Of a stretch of DNA of 64,000 bases, positions 1 through 13,123 are shown piece after piece. The notes under the pieces were generated by a model. The model was given only the letters and a program-made list of their open reading frames with translations. It did no database searches and was not told the DNA's origin. The stretch is from Erodium maritimum. Taxonomy: Eukaryota > Streptophyta > Magnoliopsida > Geraniales > Geraniaceae. The translations under genes and the position numbers were made by a program. Within the stretch, counting starts at the first letter, position 1, and each line of letters starts with the position of its first letter. Location of the stretch: NCBI GenBank assembly GCA_963921825.1, contig OY997592.1, forward strand, positions 17,611,432 to 17,675,431, written 5' to 3'.

Positions 1-2708
1 TACACACGTCACCCAAACCCGACATCATACGGACATAAGAAAGGACACCAGACGGTTCTCAACACCCAACCCTGGGACACTATACTGCTCAGATCATTAC
101 GAACGTTACTCAGATCCGATATCTCACAACATAAAAACAAGTACCCATGACAATCCGATCACCACGCACAACTCAACAATTACTTCGCACAATTCATTGT
201 CGAACACCCATCATGTTACACTTGAGTCACACAAGAATCAAAAACAACTACAACGTACCAAACTAATCAACACGCAGAATCAAACATTAATAACCATACA
301 CATAGCAAGTGTCCAATAATACGCCGGATCACACGGCACGACTCAACCACATCGTACCGGAATACACATCGGTCTTCCCGAAACGCACGTCGGGGTAAAT
401 CACATAAACAATATACCGGAATGCACATTGGTCTTCCCGGAAACACACCTCGGGGTAAACAAGCAACACAATATACCAGAAACGCACATCGGTCTTCCCG
501 GAAACGCACATCGGGGTAAACAAGCAATACAATATACCAGAATGCACCATCGGTCTTCCCGGAACACACGTCGGGGTAAATCACATAAACAATATACCAG
601 ACCGGCACACACCTCGGTCGGGTATCTTCCCATAGCATGGGGTACAAGTCACACCACACAATAACATACCAATCACATAAACAATATGCCGGACCGGCAC
701 ACACCTCGGCCGGGTATCTTCCCATAGCATGAGGTACAAGTCACACCACACAATACCATACCAATCACATAAACAACATACCGGACCGGCACTCACCTCG
801 GTCGGGGTATGTTCCCATAACATGGGGTACAAGTCATACCAAACTCATTATACCGTCAAAACTTACCACCATAACTTACCAATCACACCACATCGGTCTA
901 TAATTCACCCGATCATATCACATTCATCACACTCATATAGCATACTATGATTCTTAAATTACCCAACGAATATACTCTTTATCGACATTAAGGACCATTA
1001 ACCACAATCAAACACAACCAACACACAATCCTAAGGCCCGACATGGCCATATGTGATTCTACAGCACGGCAATTCTCATAATTGAAAGCGGTTATTCTAG
1101 TGAATCACATCCTATATGCAAGATAATACTCTTCCGGTTATTAACGTCCTATATGCATACTATTAACATTCTTTAATTTAAAAGCGGGAATTACTACTCT
1201 TACCTACCTCAAGTGCTTTCCAAATGCTTAGTCACACAACGGCTAGTAGTCTCGTCCTCCGAGCTCGAGAATAAAGTCTAGGATCATAAATTAATACTAG
1301 AATTAATAAACATTCAAGGTCGGTTTTAGAGAGATAAATACCCAAACTAACCCCCAATTGCTCAACTTGTCAAAATGGGCCCGGAAGGCCCATTTTGCAC
1401 GGAATCGGGAAAACGTCCCTTGGGACTCCGAAAATTTCCCTTTTCGTTTCTATCGTTCATAATTAAATTTACTTGCTCCAACGCAATTGACGAAATTAAA
1501 TTCCGAGGTCCGAGCGCTCTAAATTCGCAATTAAAGTTCCTAATCTCTTTTCCCGAACCACATCCATAATTCGTTCCGGGTGTGAAATTAACGTCCCGGG
1601 GTTCACCCAAGACCGTCCAAGTACGAAACCACCAATTTCCGGCCATGTGTGCCCCACGGCCACACATGGCCGTGGGTGGCCGGACCGGACCGGGCACGGT
1701 CCAAGAGTGGCCGGCTATGGCCGGTCCTCCCTTTGGCCGGCTATGGCCGGTCCTCCCCTCCGATGGCCGGAATTCGGTGACCGGCCGGAGCTACGGCGAA
1801 CCTCCGGTCGTCGGAAAAATACTTCCTTTCTCCTAATAAATTCATAACTAGTTCTAGGTTCTCCACAACACCAATTTTAAGATCTAGAACTTCAAATTCC
1901 ACCTCAAACACTCCAAAGTTTCAAGACCCATGGTGGGTTTCATCAAAACACCAAACCCCAAATGATTTCTACATAAATCATCCATTTTCTTCTCATAAAC
2001 AAACATCTAACAACAATGACTCAAAACCTAACCATTTCATGCAATTTCTATGGAGACCCACAACCCCAAATTGATTGAAAGTAGATTGTTAGAGCTTACT
2101 TACCTTGGAAATGGATAGATGAAGAGGATTAAGAGGTTTTTGAGAAGATTTGGTGAAGAAATGGCCCAAAGGAGCTCCATTTTCCTCCCTTTATTCTTCT
2201 TCAAGCAATGGAGCTTCAATGGAGGATTTCTTTCTCTCTCTTATAGCAAGGAATTTCGGCCAAGGTGAGTAAAAATGCTGAATTTGTTTCCCCATGTGGT
2301 CTTATCCTCAAGGTGGAAATGTCCCTTTCGTCCTTTAGCCCCTCTCCCTCTCCTTTGTCCTTAAGTGGGGACCAATTGGTCCTTTCTCCCACTTTTCGAC
2401 CCCTCCAAGCTAACATGGACATGTGTCCATGTGGGGACCATTCCCACCAAAAATATCTCAGCTCATAATATATTTATTCGTTAATATTCTAAAATCGACC
2501 TAGTTTGACCCGAGTTTGACTTTTTCACAAAAGGTGTCATTTGAAAGGAAATGACCTAACTAAGCTAACCGTAACGACGGCTAAGCTTTTTGGGTCCCGG
2601 AAAGGTCCCGAATGACTCCCGGAGTCATCAGTTGACTTTTCCGACGGAAAGTCAACTTTCGTAAAAAATCACCGGTTCGACCGGGATCAATTGGGGGCGG
2701 TTCTTACA
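1..2708 (-). mobile_element. Del/Tekay-like Gypsy LTR (LTR-a), cut by window edge
   Basis: This is the upstream (U3) end of a long minus-strand LTR that continues beyond the window. On the minus strand it begins TGTAAGAACC at 2708, the start shared by the other long LTRs of this family in the window. The stretch near 880-1130 matches the LTR at 13124-16198 (the run of short phrases around the TTAAATTA and GAAAGCG blocks). No coding region is recognised; the small frames inside it are low-complexity. Family assignment is inferred from the related element at 41394-50219, which carries a chromodomain. It could be a solo LTR or part of a broken element. Confidence 0.75.
357..840. repeat. Tandem repeats inside LTR-a
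   Basis: Two tandem arrays lie end to end. The first has about four units of roughly 60 bp, each with the pattern CGGTCTTCCCGG, then a second half with TCGGGGTAAA. The second has about three units of roughly 90 bp, each with CCGGACCGGCAC, CGGGTATCTTCCCATA and GGGGTACAAGTCA. The units are diverged by a few bases each. They are an LTR-internal minisatellite; the other LTR copies in the window have different arrays in the corresponding part. Confidence 0.85.
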
Positions 2709-3304
2709 ACACTCGAACCAAACAACATGCCTAATTTTAGCACAATCATAACTAGTTTTAACACAAACAGGGAAACCCGCACACTTGTGCGCCACACAAA
2801 GTCAACCACACAGTTCAACAATTGCAAACAAAAGGCACACAATCCACATTTCACATCACAAAGCAATTCCACAAGGTCTCAACATCAACTTAATTTCAAA
2901 GGTTCTTAACACTTTTCTCTTTCTAACATAACATTCCATGTCGACATCATGTCGTTACAACCCGGTTCAGGCATCCCCGAACTACGTTGTAACCACCCGA
3001 CATCCCACCGTCACGTTCGACTGCAGTGGCGCCCCTGAGTCGAATCGTGATAGCACAAACACTTCAGTTTTGCAGAAATTTGGGCATGACCCGTTTGAAA
3101 AACTTACAAACCATCTGCAATTTCGGGACATTCAATTCAAACCCTACACAACACTCAATACACAATCATAGCACACAACAAGTCATCGCATCAACACCCC
3201 TCGGGGTCTCGGTAAATACACGAGCATCACCCAAACAAGTCAACACTTCAAACTTAACCAATCGATCAACGGCCGAACAAGGCAGCAAACCCACTAAAAC
3301 GATC
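2709..3304 (-). mobile_element. Gypsy leader (5' untranslated) fragment
   Basis: Non-coding. The stretch from about 2935 to 3110 matches the leader of the gag-bearing element at about 12320-12480 (shared blocks GTCGTTACAACCCG, CAGTGGCGCCCCTGAGTC and the TTCGGCATGACC block). It lies directly before LTR-b, where the leader of a minus-strand element belongs. No clear primer-binding site is visible at its left junction with LTR-b. Confidence 0.65.
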
Positions 3305-3820
3305 CGTCACGCCCCAAATTCAGTAGAACCAAACCCGGAACGCGAACGTTTAAGACAATAAAACATTTTCAACCCTTTACAATAAATCGCTTTAAAACCA
3401 CCAATTAGTTAATCAAAATAATAATTTACAACTCAAAAGTACGTCCCAACAAGCGGACAAAATACAAGGCGTACGTCGCTAGACTCAAAAAGGAAACCCG
3501 GACTCCCGCTCCTAACTCTTCAAGCTTCGAGAGCTCACCTAGTCCGTCCCGCGACCAGTACCTGTAGGAAAAGCAGCTAGGGGTGAGCGTTCGCTCACCA
3601 CCACGGATAACAGACTGACTACGACATACTAACAGACAATGCCGGTAACACCAACAACAACCCAACACCGGGGACTACTATCCCCCAACTCAAGTAACCC
3701 GACTGATACACAACCGTTACTTTCCTCGACCGACTTAACACTCGGACACGTAAAGTAGACCCGACACAGCGATTACGACCTCCACCAAGGACACTAAAGA
3801 CAACCACGCAACACCCAAGC

Positions 3821-3892
3821 TCACAAAGGATCGCACACCAAACAAGATCACAAAGGATCGCACACCAAACAAGATCACAAAGGATCGCACTC
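3821..3892. repeat. 27-bp tandem repeat in LTR-b
   Basis: Two full units and one partial unit of a 27-bp sequence beginning TCACAAAGGATCGCAC follow one another without spacers. The full copies are identical. Confidence 0.85.
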
Positions 3893-4220
3893 CAGCTGCT
3901 CAGTGCCGGTTGCTAACCGGCTGGGCTCGAGCCTGCCCCACGCAACTTTACCGATCCCTGTCAGGCCAGGCGGTCGACCTGTTAGCGATATATACAACAC
4001 TACTTTTCCGATAGCTAGTCGGAAGGGGAGCTGCCCTTCATCGCCAAAGAATGCTCAACCTTACCGATCCCTGTCAGAAGGCTAGCCAAAGAATGCTCAA
4101 TTTTACCGATCTCTGTCGGAAAGCCAGCCAACCTCCACGCAACTTCCCCCGATCTGTGTCGGGCCCCCAACCTCAGGCAATCACAATCACAAACAAAGTT
4201 CAACAACCAGCAACAACACA

Positions 4221-4506
4221 GGTTCAACACTCCACAGGCACTCATGGCCACCCAAGACACCAACAGTAAAACACGAGTTCAACAACCCCACGGGCACTCA
4301 CGGTCAACCAAGACACCAACAGTAAAACACGGGTTCAACAACCCCACAGGCACTCATGGCCACCCAAGACACACCAACAGTAAAATACGGGTTTAACAAC
4401 CCCACGGGCACTCATGGCCACCCAAGACACACCAACAGTAAAACACGGGTTCAACAACCCCACGAGCACTCATGGCCACCCAAGACGCACCAACAGTAAA
4501 ATACGG
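4221..4506. repeat. ~54-58 bp tandem repeat in LTR-b, about 5 units
   Basis: Five units share the phrases GGTTCAACAACCCCAC, GGGCACTCATGGCC and CCAACAGTAAAACACG. Units differ by small indels (an extra CA in the middle ones) and a few substitutions. This is a minisatellite internal to the LTR. Confidence 0.85.
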
Positions 4507-6460
4507 GCTCTCATGGCCACCAAGACACAAACTAAACAATCAACCTCCGGGCATAATCAGATGCCTCTAGTAATTCTAATATCAATACGTTCACTGCTCC
4601 TACGACACTACTAAGTGTCACATGTATTTCTAATGTTCGATACGTTCCCGTATCATACGACACCACCCGGTGTCGCCTGCCTTTCTATTGTTCGATAAAC
4701 TTACTTAACCCACGACACCCAAGTGTCACATGCATTTCTACTGTTAACTTTCCCTAGTCAGGGTCGAGATCCGGCTACTTTTCCCTACCTCGTATGCTTT
4801 CCCCAAAAGCTCACAATCAAGCTCCAGCGTGATCACGATCACTCGCCTAGCTTTCCCTTTCCTCTGTCGGCGACACGATCTAATAAGAACACAAATTTAA
4901 ATACTTTTAAGTTCGCAGACATAAACTGAATTTTAATAAACTTGACGCCCAAAAGTAACCCCGACAATGTCGATCACTCCCAAACTTCCCAATTACTCGA
5001 CATTGTCGATAATGGACCCGGAAAGGCCCGTTTCGCCCGACCCAGCGAATCTGCCCGGGATTGGAAAACGTCCTTCCGGGGATCCGAAAATTCCTGTTTT
5101 CGTTTCTACGGTCTTAGAATAATTCAAGGGTTCATATGCACTCGACGGAATCACTTTCCGACTTCCGAGTAATTTAATTCGCGTTTAAAGTTTCTAAACC
5201 CGTCAATTACAACTTTTAAAATTTAATTCCAAATTTCGATCCAGGTGTGGATTAACGACTTGGGGATCGTCCTAAACCACCCGAACACGAAAACCCGATA
5301 CCCGAGCAAGTGGGCCCCTTAAGACCCGAGGGTGGTTGGGCCGATTTTGGGCCGGTTCACCATGGTGGTGGCCGGTCCTAGCTCCGGCCAGCCATCACCC
5401 CAACTCCGGCAGCCACCATACACGGTGGCCGGAGCTCCCCCGAGCCTCCGGTCACCGGAAAACGTTCATCTTTTGCTCCAAAACGTCTCCAAAGAACCCC
5501 ACACCTCAACACACCCATAGTTAACTCGTTTCAACACAACCCTAACTTCCTTTTTCTCAATACAAGGTATGACAATCTACAAGAGTATTAACTTAATCTC
5601 TTGTTACTAATAAACAACTCCAAGAAATCATCTTGATGGCTTATCTTCGTTGCTCATTCTCCAACAATAATCTCCAAGCAAAACTAATCTCTTATCTTAG
5701 CATAATCGCCCAACCAAAGAAAGAACAAAACAACAAAAACAAAAAGTCCAATAGCTCTAGTCTTCACCGTGATATAGCAAGAGAATCTTCCAAATAAGCC
5801 AAGAATAAATGATATTCTATCTCTTCTATGTCCAAAGGACCAGCCAAGAACAAAAGGATACAAACCTCCTACTGCTCACGCCATCCAAAAGGAATGAAAG
5901 TGGAGAAGCAACCAAGATCTTGTTCTTCTCTCTTTTGATTTTGGTTTGGCCGAACACACCATGCCTCTTCCTTTTTGTTTAGTTCAATATTACCTAACAC
6001 CACCACTTGTGTGACAAGTGGCAAGTGGCAAGTGGGAAGTGGGTCCCACCCTTTAAAAAATTATCTTTGTAGATATTTTTCTGTCAGATTCGCGAAATTC
6101 GGCCGTTTCGGGCCCCGAACGGGCACTTTTTCCAAGAAATTACGAAACTTCATGGGCTACAAGGAAACGGCTCAACTAAGACCGCTGCGACGACGGCTAA
6201 GCTTTTTGGATCAAAAAAGGGCCTCGAACGGACCAAGACGTCGCTCGGTTGACTTTTCCAGCGAAAAGTCAACATTTCCCAAATTGGTCAGAAAGTTGCC
6301 CTGAGTCCCCCGGAACTCATTTTGGTCGATAAAGGGGTCAACTTAAGTCCGGTATGACCCTCGGGGTCAGATTCAGGTTCATTTAAGTGTCTGTCCAAAT
6401 TTTTTGAATTTTCCTGTTTTTCGCCGATTTGACTAGCGTTGACCGGGAGTGGTTATTACA

Positions 6461-6750
6461 CGATCATTCAACCAAGACAAGCAGTCATCACACAGCTCGA
6501 GCATCACTCGCTAAGTCAACCTCGATCTCAATCGATCGGCACAACAAATCAACCAAGGCACACAACACAACACATGAGTAGGCAAATCACAAACAAAGCA
6601 CTTCACTACCCGAGACTCTCGTCGTCTCGGATCTACGCACAGGACATTTCCGACTTGCGTAACCGACACACTACTGAAAATTAGTGATCCACTACCCACC
6701 TCACTGACGTATGGTCCGAAGTTTTGAAAAACCTGGCTCTTATACCAATT
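6461..6750 (-). mobile_element. Gypsy leader with tRNA-Met primer-binding site
   Basis: Non-coding leader of a minus-strand element. At its right end, 6735-6747, the minus strand reads TGGTATAAGAGCC, one base different from the usual initiator-tRNA-Met primer site TGGTATCAGAGCC. LTR-c follows three bases away. The rest matches the leaders at 12.9-13.1 kb and 50.1-50.2 kb (CACTACCCACC and TGACGT near the end). Confidence 0.75.
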
Positions 6751-8037
6751 TGTCACGCCCCAAATCTGGTTTTGCCCGGATCCGAGACGTGAACCGAAAA
6801 GTAACGACGAAAACCGCTTTTAAAACAATAAATCGATTCAAATATCCTTTATACAAGTAAATCACATAGTAAGAGTCAACGCTCAAATGTGAAAATAGAC
6901 AATGAGTTTGGTACAGAAGAGTACGTCTCTATAACACCCAACTCCAGGACTCTCGCTAAGCTCCCTAGCTTCGAGACATCCTCTAGTCCAACTCGCTGAA
7001 AAAACCTATAGGAAAAGTAGTAAAGGGGATGAGCATTTTCGCTCACCGCCACAGATATCCGTCCGACTATGGCATGCTAGCAAAGCAACAACAAAGACAA
7101 TTTAAACAGAGTAACCCAATGCCAACGCTTAAGCCAAAACAAGAAAACCATAACTCAAACCTGAAACCCATCCGTCCCACAGACAAATTTCTAATCACAA
7201 AGACACCTATCAACACTCATCTCATTCAGGGAAAACATCATACCTGCACTTGATACCAAACCGTCACACGGACAATCCTCCACGACTATAGCATCACTAA
7301 TCTTCCCACACAGGAAAACACGTAATACCGATATAACCCAACAAATCATACTTGCAAACACACTCAATAATACAAAGAAACAACACACAAATGCATCCAG
7401 CATCACACTGGATCACATACCTACTGCACGGTGAGGGACAATAGCACATTTTACTGACACCGAGTCGAAAGGCAGGCGCACCTTATCACGGAACAATAAC
7501 TAATTTTACCGACACCGAGTCGAAAGGCAGGCGCACCTTATCACGGAACAATAGCACATTTTACCGACACCTAGTCGGAAGGCAGGCGTGCCTCATCACG
7601 AAACGATAGCACATTTTACTGACACCTAGTCGGAAGGCAGGCGTGCCTCGAACATACAACAAGTCAGACATTACCATGACAACACTCAACAAGAGGTAAC
7701 ACACAGGTAACAAGGTCGGAACCACACACCAACGTAACTCATCAATTTCCTCCTTAGTGATCGTTACGGGCATTAATCCCAACAGAACTCAAATACTGAC
7801 AAGTCATGACCGACCACAAACAATTTTACAAGGAAGTAATACACAATGCATTCATCAAAACAAAAGATCTCACTATCACTGCAGGGTCTGGAACAACCAC
7901 TCGTTCATCATATCTTGTGGAAAGGGGGCGTACCTCAAACAAGGAAATAAAACAGTTTACCGATACCGAGTCGAAATGTGGCATGCCTCAAAACATACCA
8001 CAAACAAAAGCTCATGCCACACCAATCATGGTACACT
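6751..8037 (-). mobile_element. Del/Tekay-like Gypsy LTR (LTR-c), left part
   Basis: It begins with the family end TGTCACGCCCCAAATC next to a primer-binding site, so in minus-strand terms it is the downstream end of a 5' LTR. It is cut at 8037, where a TGTTAG-type LTR begins. The piece at 16199-17124 could be the other part of the same LTR, separated by later insertions. That is an inference; I could not find matching target duplications. Confidence 0.7.
7438..7650. repeat. 55-bp tandem repeat in LTR-c, 4 units
   Basis: Four units share GCACATTTTACTGACACC, GAGTCGAAAGGCAGGCG and a TATCACGGAACAATA tail. Units 1-2 and 3-4 form two slightly different pairs (ACCGAGTCGAAAGG versus ACCTAGTCGGAAGG). 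A related single phrase recurs at about 7955-7990. Confidence 0.85.
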
Positions 8038-9703
8038 TGTTAGTCTTAGTGCCCGTAGTTCAATCCTAAATGTCCAAATATATATATCATCGTTAGCAAT
8101 AAAATTAAAGTGGCTTTATATTACTTATGTGTTGGAGTAATATATCGATGTGTGCTCTGATCTATGCACACAATGCCAATAGAACCATAGATCGAGATAG
8201 ATCACACTCGATGGGTCCCTAGTCAACAAAGCTTCACTAGAAGCGACTAGTATGAAAGATGACTCTTTATGGCTTACGTTCTGTTAGTCATTGGAATTGG
8301 ATTCCGGAGTCTGATCATAGATATCATGTGGGACATGATATTGGACGACCCGCCCTGAATATGTGTCATAGAATAAGTCATGAACATATTCAGTGTCGTA
8401 GCTTGTCATGTATCCTTAGACCAAGGAGTCTTTGTGATCGCTATGTAGTCAACAACTGAGTTTGACCTGAACCTAACATTTTCCGTAACAGGGCTTCCAT
8501 AACGGCCAAGATTGGCTTGGGGACGGGCTACATGAGTGACACGAAAGACGACTAAGGGATTTATCCCTCATACTGAGGTATGGGAAAGATATCGATTCTC
8601 GGCCGCTTGATCGAGAGTGACAAAAAGAACAACATGGCCATGCACATGATATTGGGTATCATATATTCAGTCATCTCACATATCAAGGAACAGTGATTGA
8701 GAATAATAAGTATGACGACTCTGTGCCATATCTCAATCAGGATATCGGAGATAAAAGGATAATGACAGGGATGATGGAAAGGTTAGAATCGACATGGTCG
8801 ATTCGTTATTCAATGTCAGGCAATACTAAAGTCTCGTTAGTTGCCACTTAAATACGATCAAGTAAATGAGATTTTACGTTGATCTATTGACATGCATAAA
8901 CCTAAGGGTCACACCGGAGGATGAAACTTATTGACACATTTAGGGAGAATGGCCAAACTTATTGACATGCATAAACCTAAGGGTCCCGTAAGTGAATAGG
9001 ACTTTACGGATCGAGACAAGGCTTGGAGTCTTGGGTTGATCGCGTCGGATAATGTTGGACATTTCCAGTTTGGAAGGCTTGGAGGCGATGAGCGAATCAC
9101 GGGACCTCGTTGGAAATGGCCACGGACCATGTTCCAAGAGGCCCATGAAAGGCCCATGCAACCAAGGTCCATGGAACTAATTAATCAAGTCTTGATTAAT
9201 TAGTACTAAGTAAGCAAGACAAGGATTAAGGTGTTGGTGATTCACCACCTAACCCAATCTTGTCTTGCCATACGTTTTCCTATTTGCACCTTACTTGTCA
9301 CCATGCTTGTCTCATGCCTTTAGTTTGACAAGTATGGGGTTTGTTATGTTTAAGTCATCTTTTTTCAACATAACCAACACAAGACAAGAATAGGAAACAC
9401 AACTTCTCTCACCCTTCCCTTGCAATTTCGGGTTTGGCATGCTCCCACCTCCATTTTTGTGTTCTTGAGTCCTCAAAGAGAAGAACTACGTGGCTTTGAT
9501 TCCCATGTGGATACGTAGGCGTCTTGGAGACTCAAGCCAATCATTCGTTACCCGGTGTTCTTGTTTTGGTAAGAACTAGTGCTGAAATTTTCTCTTGTGA
9601 ATCCATTCTTTGTTAGTTGTTTCATGGTTTTAACCGTCTCTTGGTTTTCATTGATTTCCCGCTGCGAGTTGGTTCATCTCCAACCTTACCTCGAGACCCA
9701 ACA
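8038..9703. mobile_element. TGTTAG-type LTR, long version (1666 bp)
   Basis: It begins TGTTAGTCTTAGTGCC and ends TCGAGACCCAACA. The same ends bound the solo LTR at 55761-56928, which has perfect target duplications there. This copy is about 500 bp longer; the extra part lies in the middle. Its flanks (ACACT left, CGGTG right) do not match, so it is either not a simple solo LTR or one side has been rearranged. There is no coding region. It contains a short internal duplication around 8886-8990 (TTGACATGCATAAACCTAAG twice). Which LTR superfamily it belongs to cannot be told without an internal region. Confidence 0.8.
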
Positions 9704-10515
9704 CGGTGGTCTTCGTGCCTCCTTAGTGTTCCGTTCCGCTCCTTCTTGATGTCGTGCTGCAATCTTCACGGCGGTGCGCTCGGACATGTCCTCCATCTTC
9801 TTGGCTCTTCGGCTGACGTCTTGAGTTGGTCAACTCCGTTGACGCGGGTCTGCTTGGTGTAAGGATGTTGGCGTCGTCTTAGGTCTCAGGTTAAACATGA
9901 TGTCGACTTCGTGAACTGGTAGGGATCCGATCGGTTCCTCCGGGGAGAACTTAGGGAGAACATTCTAATCTAATCTCACACGTACGACTCATACTCGTCC
10001 AACTATTTGCTCGTTAACCGGGATGTTAAGACGAAAAGGATCGTCTCAAGGTTCGAATCTTATAACCTAAATCTTTTAGCGAGGGTAGAAGAAGCTAGAG
10101 ATTACGACCCTGTGGGTTACGACCCATCTCCGGTGACCGTTCGGACCGTTTACTGGTCAAGGCTGCAGCCTTTCACTGCTCGGGCATTCGTTGCTGATAG
10201 CATTCGATGAACGCCTGTTGTTTCACCAATCGGTTCTTAAAACTCGATCCGCACTCTCGAAGAAGGACAGAACTTCCCGTACTACTAGGTCTGTTAATCC
10301 TCTTTCGAACTCAAACTGACACTGTTCGGTACTACCACACCTCTAGTCGGTGTGTTTAAGGTACGTAAGGGCTTAACCGTTTTAAACTCGTTCCAAAATA
10401 AAGTAATCACGAACCAATACAACCAAATGTAATACTCAAGTGTTAGCAAACACAGAATCCAAAAGAATAAATCGTAAACAAGTACTGTAAGAGATCTCAA
10501 GATCGGTATCAAGTC
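9704..10515. other. Unassigned sequence between LTR and gag remnant
   Basis: No convincing gene. It could be the internal leader of the TGTTAG element (it follows its LTR directly), but no primer-binding site for a common tRNA is evident, and no gag domain is seen. The open frames here are short and have no recognisable motifs. Confidence 0.4.
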
Positions 10516-10529
10516 CCTCGGCTCTGGGT

Positions 10530-13123
10530 CCGGTTATCTCGTACACTCGGCCCTGCCGCATCGGAGGTCCTCCTCTCGGTGGTGGTGGAAGTACCACCTG
10601 CTACTAAGGTCTAGGCTGGTGCGTGTGGGCTGCTGACGCGGAGCTCTCGACTGTTGTGCCTGTCGTGGTCGGCCAGGAGGTGCCCGACGAGGTTGTGCCT
10701 GCTGGGGTCTCGACGCAGGTGCTAGTCCAACTCGATCAGGACATGTCAAGGAAATGTGCCCCTGTCGGCCGCACCGATAGCACACCCTCTCTTCAACCCG
10801 CTGTATCTCCCCAAACCTCTGTGGACGATCAACCTGTCGATCAGCGGGTCCGCTGCTCCCCGGGCAGTCTCGGGCTAAGTGGCCCTACTGTCTGCATAGA
10901 GGGCACAACTGCGCTAACGAGGCAGGTCCAACTGATGCTACTGCTCCTCCCTGGCGTATGCCTCCCTGTTGAAACTGTGGCTGAAATGACCTAGAGACCC
11001 TCTGCCTCCTCGTATCACGTCCCTCGGACGGCCTCAGGGACCCACTCGGCCTCGACCTGATATCCTGCGCCCTGGCGGTCTCACGAAAATGCCTCTCTAC
11101 AGCTAAGGCCTGAACTACCAGTGTAGAGTACACCTCAGTCCTAAAAGCAATAAGCTGATCCGCAATCGACGGAATGAGCCCACCCTCAAATCGCCTGCAA
11201 CGACTCTCCTCTGCCTGCACCATCTCAGGTGCGAAGCGGGACAAGGATATGAACTTCGCCGCATACTCAGCAACGGTCATCCCTCTCTGCCGCAGTTCTA
11301 GGAACTGCTGGTGCCTATCATCTCGAACAGATCGAGGAAAGTACTGCTCCAGGAACAGTCTGTTGAAAAAGCTGAGAATCATCACCAACTATGGTCTGCA
11401 CAGACTGCCACCAATAATATGCCTCACCCTCGAGCTGGAAGGTGGAGAAAGAGACTCTCAAACGTCCCTCAGAAACTCCAGAAGTGTCAAGGTTGCGGGT
11501 AATCCGCTCCAACCATACAGCAGCTGCCTCGGGGTCAGTACCCCCGGAATAGATCGGTGTACCCAACCTACAAAAATACCTGATAGCCTGGGTCGTGTGG
11601 CTGTCCATCTGGCATGGCCTCTCGATGGTGATTGCGTCGGTAGTAGGCACAGACTCTGGTGCCGGTGCTGCAGTCTCCTGCCGAGCGCTGAACGCTGCTA
11701 GTATTGTGCGAACCACCTCATCTATAGGGGCCGCCTGAGTCGGCTCTGCGACTGGAGGAACTCGAGGTGGTGACCCTGGCGGTCCATCCTCAAAACTCTG
11801 GTGGTCTGCGGAAGCAGCACCCTGGGCACTCGCTGCCCCTGCCAACCCAACAGCGGGTGTCTGGCTCTGTCCCACAGTTGGGCGGCTCCTGGTACCCCTC
11901 GGGATATAAACACGTGACATCTCGTATACTCGCTGCATTTATAATGTATAGGTTCATAGTTCAGTTTAGCTTAAGTGGTTCGATTCATCACAAAGAGACG
12001 TTCTCATGCGTCTTAAGGGATCCTATTTGGATCGATAGTACGTAGTATAGTCATATATAATACTTATATAGACAAAGAAATCCGCACCTTGTGCGTCTCA
12101 CACATCAAGCAAGCAATGCACTCAAGAAAGTAATTCATCCAACTTCCACAGGAGGAACAGTCTCAAGTAATTCACACAAATCACAAGGCAACAGGCATAC
12201 CCCTCGATCGGGTATCTTCCCAACACGTGGGTTCTAGAATCGTAATATGATCAATTTCACAAAACTTAGCATATCTTTCCTTTCCACAGGTTCTCAACAC
12301 TTTAACTTTTATCCAACCTTCATGTCAATCTCACGTCGTTACAACCCGATTTAGGCGTCCCCGAATCTCGTTGTAACCACTTGACATCCAACCATCACGT
12401 TCAACTACAGTGCCGCCCCTGAGTCAACCCGTGATAGTGCAAACATTTCATTTCTATAGAAATTTCGGCATGACCTATTCGTATTTTCCACTAACCATCC
12501 GCTTAAGCGGAACATCTTAACAATCCAAGTCAGGTGAAAGTCAGCAAACAAGGCATACAATCATCACAAAGTGCACATCACTGAAGGATACCGCAGTATC
12601 GTTCGGGTTCTACCCTTTATTTAATTAAACTCCCATTTCGGGTCAACTTTCAACTTTAATTCTCAAATAACGCTCAATAATTTAAACAATTCAATACTCC
12701 AACAAGTCAACACTTCAATAAGTCAACACTTCAATAAGTCAACACTTCAACATTATCAATCATGGAACGGCCAACCAATTGGCAACACACTTAACAAACG
12801 GTTTACTCAACAACCAATTTAGAACGGGTCACTCATTGCTCGTTAACCCAATCCCGATCTCAACCGTTCGGTTTCACCGATCACTGTAACTTACAGCCAA
12901 TAGGGCAAGGATACCAATCAAGCAATGCAACCATTGTAATATAAAAGATTCAAACTTGAACAAACATTGAAACAATCAAGACTTGTGTCGTTCCAACTCT
13001 ACGCATCAAATCTTGTGTCACTGAGTACCACGACTTAGACCACCTAACTCTACCCACCTAATTGACGTTCGGTCCGAGGTTTTGAAAACAAGTTCAAAAT
13101 GAAACCAGGCTCTGATACCAAAT
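10530..13123 (-). mobile_element. Gypsy gag remnant and leader
   Basis: Minus-strand fragments between about 10530 and 11938 match the gag of the chromovirus at 41394-50219. They share the start region (SRVYIPRGT), the capsid-like part with RFCRLGTPIYSGG, YYWWQSVQT and LEQYFPRSVRD, and a CCHC zinc knuckle (CYRCGRQGHISLTCP). The leader runs from 11939 to 13123; at 13108-13120 the minus strand reads TGGTATCAGAGCC, the initiator-tRNA-Met primer site, next to LTR-d. Downstream pol is not present here. The element is a broken fossil with several interruptions in gag. Confidence 0.8.

Larger units (their letters stand above)
3305..6460 (-). mobile_element. Del/Tekay-like Gypsy LTR (LTR-b)
   Basis: This is a complete-looking long LTR of about 3.16 kb. 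Its ends are the family ends: GTCACGCCCCAAATTC on the left and GGGAGTGGTTATTACA on the right, so it reads TGTAAT...GGCGTGAC on the minus strand. It is close to the plus-strand solo LTR at 17173-19688, which shares the ends and the block near 3900-4100 in reverse. It contains two tandem arrays. No protein-coding capacity is seen. It is flanked by leader sequence on both sides, so it may have come from recombination between elements. Confidence 0.8.

Noticed and set aside
357-640. Regular ~60-bp repeats that could be mistaken for a CRISPR array
   Set aside because: The units are contiguous and diverged along their whole length, without unique spacers between identical repeats, and lie inside a plant LTR.
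8038-9703. Interpretation as a simple solo LTR
   Set aside because: The 5-bp flanks (ACACT and CGGTG) do not match, unlike the second copy of this LTR at 55761-56928.
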